Of a stretch of 17,351 nucleotides of DNA, positions 14,728 to 17,351 are shown one piece after another. Both the position numbers and the translations under genes were made by a program. How positions within the stretch are numbered: the stretch's first letter is position 1; every line of letters starts with the position of its first letter. Origin of the DNA: an uncultured Oscillospiraceae bacterium (lineage in GTDB: Bacteria; Bacillota; Clostridia; Oscillospirales; Oscillospiraceae); NCBI GenBank assembly GCA_944385065.1, contig CALWVX010000016.1, forward strand, positions 1 to 17,351, read 5' to 3'. The notes under the pieces were generated by a model. That model was not told where the DNA came from and searched no databases. It was given only the letters and a program-made list of their open reading frames with translations.

Positions 14728-15915
14728 TTATCTCTCATCCCGCAGTTCCTGTACCGCCGCTTTCAGCCTGGTACACCCCTCCACTATGCTTTCAAAACTG
14801 CTCGCATAGCTCATTCTGAGGTACCCCTCTCCGCTGGCTCCAAAGACGCTGCCGGGCACCATGGCAATCTGATATTTTTCCAGCAGATATTCACAGACGA
14901 ACTCAGAAGATTTTCCAAGCTCCCTGACATTCAGGAAAATATAGAACGCGCCTTCGGGACATGCACAGCTGACTCCCTCTATCTCATTGATCGCCTTCAC
15001 CGCATAATCTCTGCGCCGCCGATACTCTGCCACCATCCGGTCCACTTCTCCCGACTCCTGTCGAAGGGCCGCCAGCGCCGCTTTCTGGACAAAGGAGGCC
15101 GCGCAGGTGGTATTTTGCTGGTGCAGCTTATTAATGGCGGTGATCCACTCCTCCGGCGCCGCAATGTACCCGACTCGCCACCCCGTCATGGAATACGCCT
15201 TTGAAAATCCATTCAGGGTAAAGGTTCGCTCCTGCATTCCAGGCAGACTGGCAATGCTGACGTGCTTTTTCTCCCCGTAGACCAGGCGCTCATAAATTTC
15301 ATCGGAAATCACCAGCAAATCATGCTGAATTGCGATCTCGGCCAATCCCCGCAGGACCTCTTCCGAGAGGACGCTTCCGGTTGGATTGTGCGGTGTAGTA
15401 ATAATGATTGCTTTTGTTTTGTCTGTAATCTTGGCTCTGATCTCATTTAAATCCGGCTGATAGCCATTTTCCTCCTTCAGCTGGTAGGAGACCGGCACGG
15501 CCCCCAGAAATTTGGGAATATTCAGATAGTTGATCCAAACCGGATCTGAAATCAGAATTTCATCCGACTCATTCAGCACGGCGCACAGCACGTCAAACAC
15601 GCCTTCGGACAGACCCACGGAAACCAGGATGTTCTGGAAGGAATAGTGACATCCATTGTCCCGATTCAGTTTCTCCGCAATGGCGCGGCGCAGCTCCAAA
15701 TCCCCGAAGTTGGAGGTATAAAACACATCGCCATGCTGAATACTCTCCACTGCCGCCTTTTTGATATATCCCGGCGTGTCAAAATCCGGCCGGCCAATTT
15801 CAAAATGAAAAACCTTTTTCCCCTGGCGCTCCAGTTCCAAGGCCCTCTCATTGATTTTTCGAATGCCCGAAGGGGCCAGTCGTCCCATTCGATCCGCCAA
15901 TTTATCCTTGTTCAT
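14728..15915 (-). CDS. PLP-dependent class I/II aminotransferase
   Basis: Transfers an amino group between an amino acid and a 2-oxo acid. Residues, counted from the ATG at 15915: Gly101-Ser103 in the phosphate-binding GLSEGV, Asn177 in PHNPTG, Asp205 and Tyr208 in SDEIYE, the Schiff-base Lys239 in GFSKAYSMTGWRVGY, and an Arg in RMSYA near the C-terminus that should bind the substrate carboxylate. The 395-residue length is typical of AspC/AraT-like enzymes. The GTG at 15927 is too close to AGAGGAG to be used, whereas the ATG at 15915 is 11 bases from it. It is the first gene of the leftward operon, directly behind the promoter at 16004-16032, and probably deaminates the amino acid freed by the M20 enzyme. 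Exact substrate unknown. Confidence 0.92.
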   Translation of the reverse strand: MNKDKLADRMGRLAPSGIRKINERALELERQGKKVFHFEIGRPDFDTPGYIKKAAVESIQHGDVFYTSNFGDLELRRAIAEKLNRDNGCHYSFQNILVSVGLSEGVFDVLCAVLNESDEILISDPVWINYLNIPKFLGAVPVSYQLKEENGYQPDLNEIRAKITDKTKAIIITTPHNPTGSVLSEEVLRGLAEIAIQHDLLVISDEIYERLVYGEKKHVSIASLPGMQERTFTLNGFSKAYSMTGWRVGYIAAPEEWITAINKLHQQNTTCAASFVQKAALAALRQESGEVDRMVAEYRRRRDYAVKAINEIEGVSCACPEGAFYIFLNVRELGKSSEFVCEYLLEKYQIAMVPGSVFGASGEGYLRMSYASSFESIVEGCTRLKAAVQELRDER

Positions 15916-16003
15916 ATTAAAATTCACTCCTCTGTTTCAACACGATGTCCGCTGCCCGCCGCTCTTTTTGTCTATTTTGAATATTTTTTGTTTTCTGTTT
16001 CTG

Positions 16004-16032
16004 ATTTTATCAGCGTTTATGCCCATTGTAAA
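16004..16032 (-). promoter_or_regulatory. Main promoter of the 11-gene catabolic operon
   Basis: On the - strand TTTACA (16027-16032) and TAAAAT (16004-16009) are exactly 17 bases apart, with an extended -10 TG one base upstream. The expected start is near 15997, giving an 80-base leader before the aminotransferase. It is the best promoter I found upstream of the cluster. Confidence 0.78.
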
Positions 16033-16060
16033 ATTGGTTTTTCGGCGCTATCTTATAAGA
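16026..16060 (+). promoter_or_regulatory. Possible lysR promoter and LysR operator
   Basis: TTGTAA (16026-16031) and TATCTT (16049-16054) are 17 bases apart on the + strand, and the -35 overlaps that of the divergent operon promoter. A perfect 10-base palindrome, TCTTATAAGA (16051-16060), covers the -10 and sits just upstream of the operon's -35, a plausible site for LysR binding and autoregulation. The evidence is positional only. Confidence 0.35.
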
Positions 16061-16088
16061 AATATTTATTGGATCTGGAGGGCTTTCT

Positions 16089-17018
16089 ATGACGAAAGGG
16101 CAGTTGGACGCTTTTTGGCATACCGTGCGCCTGGGGAGCATCACCCGAGCCGCCGAACTCCTGTACATTACCCAGCCGGCTCTCAGCCAGCGCATCCGCC
16201 AGTTGGAAGAGGAACTGGGCTATCCCCTTCTGATCCGAAAAAAGGGCGGCCACCATGTGGAACCAACCGAGCAGGGAAAAGAGCTTTTTCCAATTGTTGA
16301 AAAGTGGCTGCAGCTATACGAGCAGAGCGTCAATTTGCGGAATCTGAACGTTTCAGCCTCACTGAATTTCGCCTCAGTCAACAGCATTGCCGCCACTTAT
16401 ATTCCCAGAGCATGCGATCTTTTCTTTGACCGTTTCCCCAACACGCAGGTATGCTTCCGCCAGAATTCCTCCTTGGAAATCTACCAACAGCTGGAGCAAA
16501 ACCAACTTGACTTCGGAATCATTGCCGAGTCCCGATTTTCCAAAATTGTACAAACCCTGCCCTTGATTGCTGAGGAGTTCTGCATTGTCGCATCAGTTCA
16601 CTTTTCTGAAAACACTGTGCTTCAAAATTCGGAGCTGGACGTCTCCCGGGAACTGCGGATTCCCTGGAACCAGGAAATCGACAGCTGGTATGATTTCTGG
16701 TTCGGAACCTCTCTTCGTCCCCGCCTGCTCACAACCACTCTGGACATCGTCGCCCACCTGGTCCTTCGGGAGGATTGCTGGGCGCTGATGCCGCTGAGCA
16801 ACGCCCGTCTGCTGCAAAAAAACAATCCGTTTCTGAGAATTTACAGCATTGCCGTTCCTCCCCCGGAGCGCCTTATCTATGTACTCTGGCGCAACGACCA
16901 AAAAAAGACGGACTTGATCGTCTCCTTCCTCAACTGTCTTTTGGAAATGGCAGGCAGCATGGATGGAACCCGCGTGCTGCTGGAGCGGCCCGTGACCAAC
17001 TCTGCCGCTTCCCAATAG
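16089..17018 (+). CDS. LysR-family transcriptional regulator, likely controls the divergent operon
   Basis: The 309 residues show the standard LysR layout. A winged helix-turn-helix lies at about 1-60 (SITRAAELLYITQPALSQRI at 17-36, then LEEELGYPLL), followed by a linker helix and a periplasmic-binding-like effector domain from about 90 to 295. The ATG at 16089 has GGAGGG six bases upstream. LysR regulators typically control the gene cluster that diverges from them and respond to a pathway intermediate, so this one probably senses the imported acid or a product. The 3' end is followed by a hairpin about 115 bases downstream. Its moderate GC content matches the operon, suggesting that the two moved or evolved together. 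Confidence 0.92.
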   Translation: MTKGQLDAFWHTVRLGSITRAAELLYITQPALSQRIRQLEEELGYPLLIRKKGGHHVEPTEQGKELFPIVEKWLQLYEQSVNLRNLNVSASLNFASVNSIAATYIPRACDLFFDRFPNTQVCFRQNSSLEIYQQLEQNQLDFGIIAESRFSKIVQTLPLIAEEFCIVASVHFSENTVLQNSELDVSRELRIPWNQEIDSWYDFWFGTSLRPRLLTTTLDIVAHLVLREDCWALMPLSNARLLQKNNPFLRIYSIAVPPPERLIYVLWRNDQKKTDLIVSFLNCLLEMAGSMDGTRVLLERPVTNSAASQ

Positions 17019-17133
17019 GGATCTGAGGACAGTAGGCCGCTCTCCGCCTGTTCAAACGGCACCGGCTTTTACCTCAAGTTATCCTCCCAGGGGACAAACC
17101 CGCTGCTATGAGCGGGCGGCTCCAAAACAATAG

Positions 17134-17186
17134 CAGCCCGCATGGACTGCTGATCCATGCGGGCTGATTCCGTGTTTTGCGTTTTT
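17134..17186 (+). terminator. Possible terminator of lysR
   Basis: A perfect 13-bp stem (arms 17134-17146 and 17154-17166) with a seven-base loop is followed by a broken T-rich tract containing T4 and T5 runs. The tract does not abut the stem, so termination strength is uncertain; on the - strand the same stem is also followed by a T-rich stretch. Confidence 0.45.
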
Positions 17187-17283
17187 ACCATGCAAGCATA
17201 TCGTGTGCCGGCGGCTCCCTGACACCGCGATCCCCCCGCCCGGGCACAAAAAAACTTCCGGCGCTTTTCTCCGACGTTCCATA

Positions 17284-17312
17284 GGGACAATTTATGAACC
17301 TACCCGTATAAC
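17284..17312 (+). promoter_or_regulatory. Promoter-like site near the right edge
   Basis: GGGACA (17284-17289) and TATAAC (17307-17312) are 17 bases apart on the + strand. A transcript would start near 17319 and leave the window within about 30 bases; no start codon with a ribosome site is seen before the edge. Confidence 0.35.
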
Positions 17313-17351
17313 TTAATATTTGTTCCTGTGGAGGGAGGCTGTGTTTCGGCA

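Larger units (their letters stand above)
17019..17351. other. Gene-poor right end of the window
   Basis: I see no convincing coding region in these 333 bases. A 73-codon - strand frame at 17069-17290 has no recognisable product and lacks a good ribosome site. The stretch holds a small hairpin (17099-17116), a larger one (17134-17166), an imperfect stem around 17206-17252 followed by seven A, and a promoter-like site at 17284-17312. Confidence 0.5.

Noticed and set aside
17069..17290. 73-codon - strand frame at the right end
   Set aside because: No ribosome site or recognisable sequence, and it runs across two hairpins.
1..17351. CRISPR arrays, rRNA, tRNA, insertion sequences or phage genes
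   Set aside because: I found no regular direct repeats, transposase or integrase frames, or RNA gene signatures in the window.

Overview
The window looks like chromosome from a high-GC, endospore-forming member of the Clostridia, most likely an Oscillospiraceae-type gut anaerobe. The reasons are a recognisable spoVT gene, an ECF-type vitamin uptake component, strong AGGAGG ribosome sites and Clostridia-like enzymes. The taxonomic call is inference.

Left part (1 to about 3,660) is GC-rich housekeeping DNA. A leftward pair encodes an ECF transporter S component (probably for pantothenate) and the N-terminal 238 residues of type III pantothenate kinase (coaX, cut by the window edge). Diverging from it, with back-to-back sigma-A-like promoters, is coaBC on the + strand, which ends in a strong intrinsic terminator. 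Together these are the uptake step and the first steps of coenzyme A synthesis. spoVT follows on the - strand, behind a site that resembles a forespore (sigma-G) promoter.

Middle part (3,671 to 15,915) is a run of 11 genes, all on the - strand and less GC-rich than the left part. In transcription order they are: class I/II aminotransferase, HpcH/HpaI aldolase, TRAP transporter DctP-DctM-DctQ, a COG2159-type amidohydrolase, a FadH/Old-Yellow-Enzyme-type iron-sulfur flavoprotein, an M20 amidohydrolase, a xylose-isomerase-like TIM barrel, a D-2-hydroxyacid (glycerate) dehydrogenase and glycerate 2-kinase. A divergent LysR regulator (16,089 to 17,018) faces the first gene across a 160-base AT-rich promoter region. 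The set reads as a catabolic operon: import of an organic acid (perhaps N-acylated), deacylation and transamination, ene reduction, aldol cleavage, and recovery of a C3 fragment as glycerate and then 2-phosphoglycerate. The substrate is not identified.

The most interesting point lies in the FadH/OYE-type gene. Its reading frame meets a TGA at 8125-8127, exactly after the conserved FAD-binding Gly-Asp near the C-terminus, where relatives usually carry Cys, Ser or Ala. The frame then continues for 21 residues that look like the family's normal C-terminal helix and stops at TAA, 25 bases before the next gene. A hairpin with bacterial-SECIS-like geometry begins 12 bases after the TGA. This is a candidate selenoprotein; the alternative is a recent nonsense mutation.

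The last 333 bases hold no convincing gene: a hairpin that may terminate lysR, and near the right edge a promoter-like site driving something outside the window.
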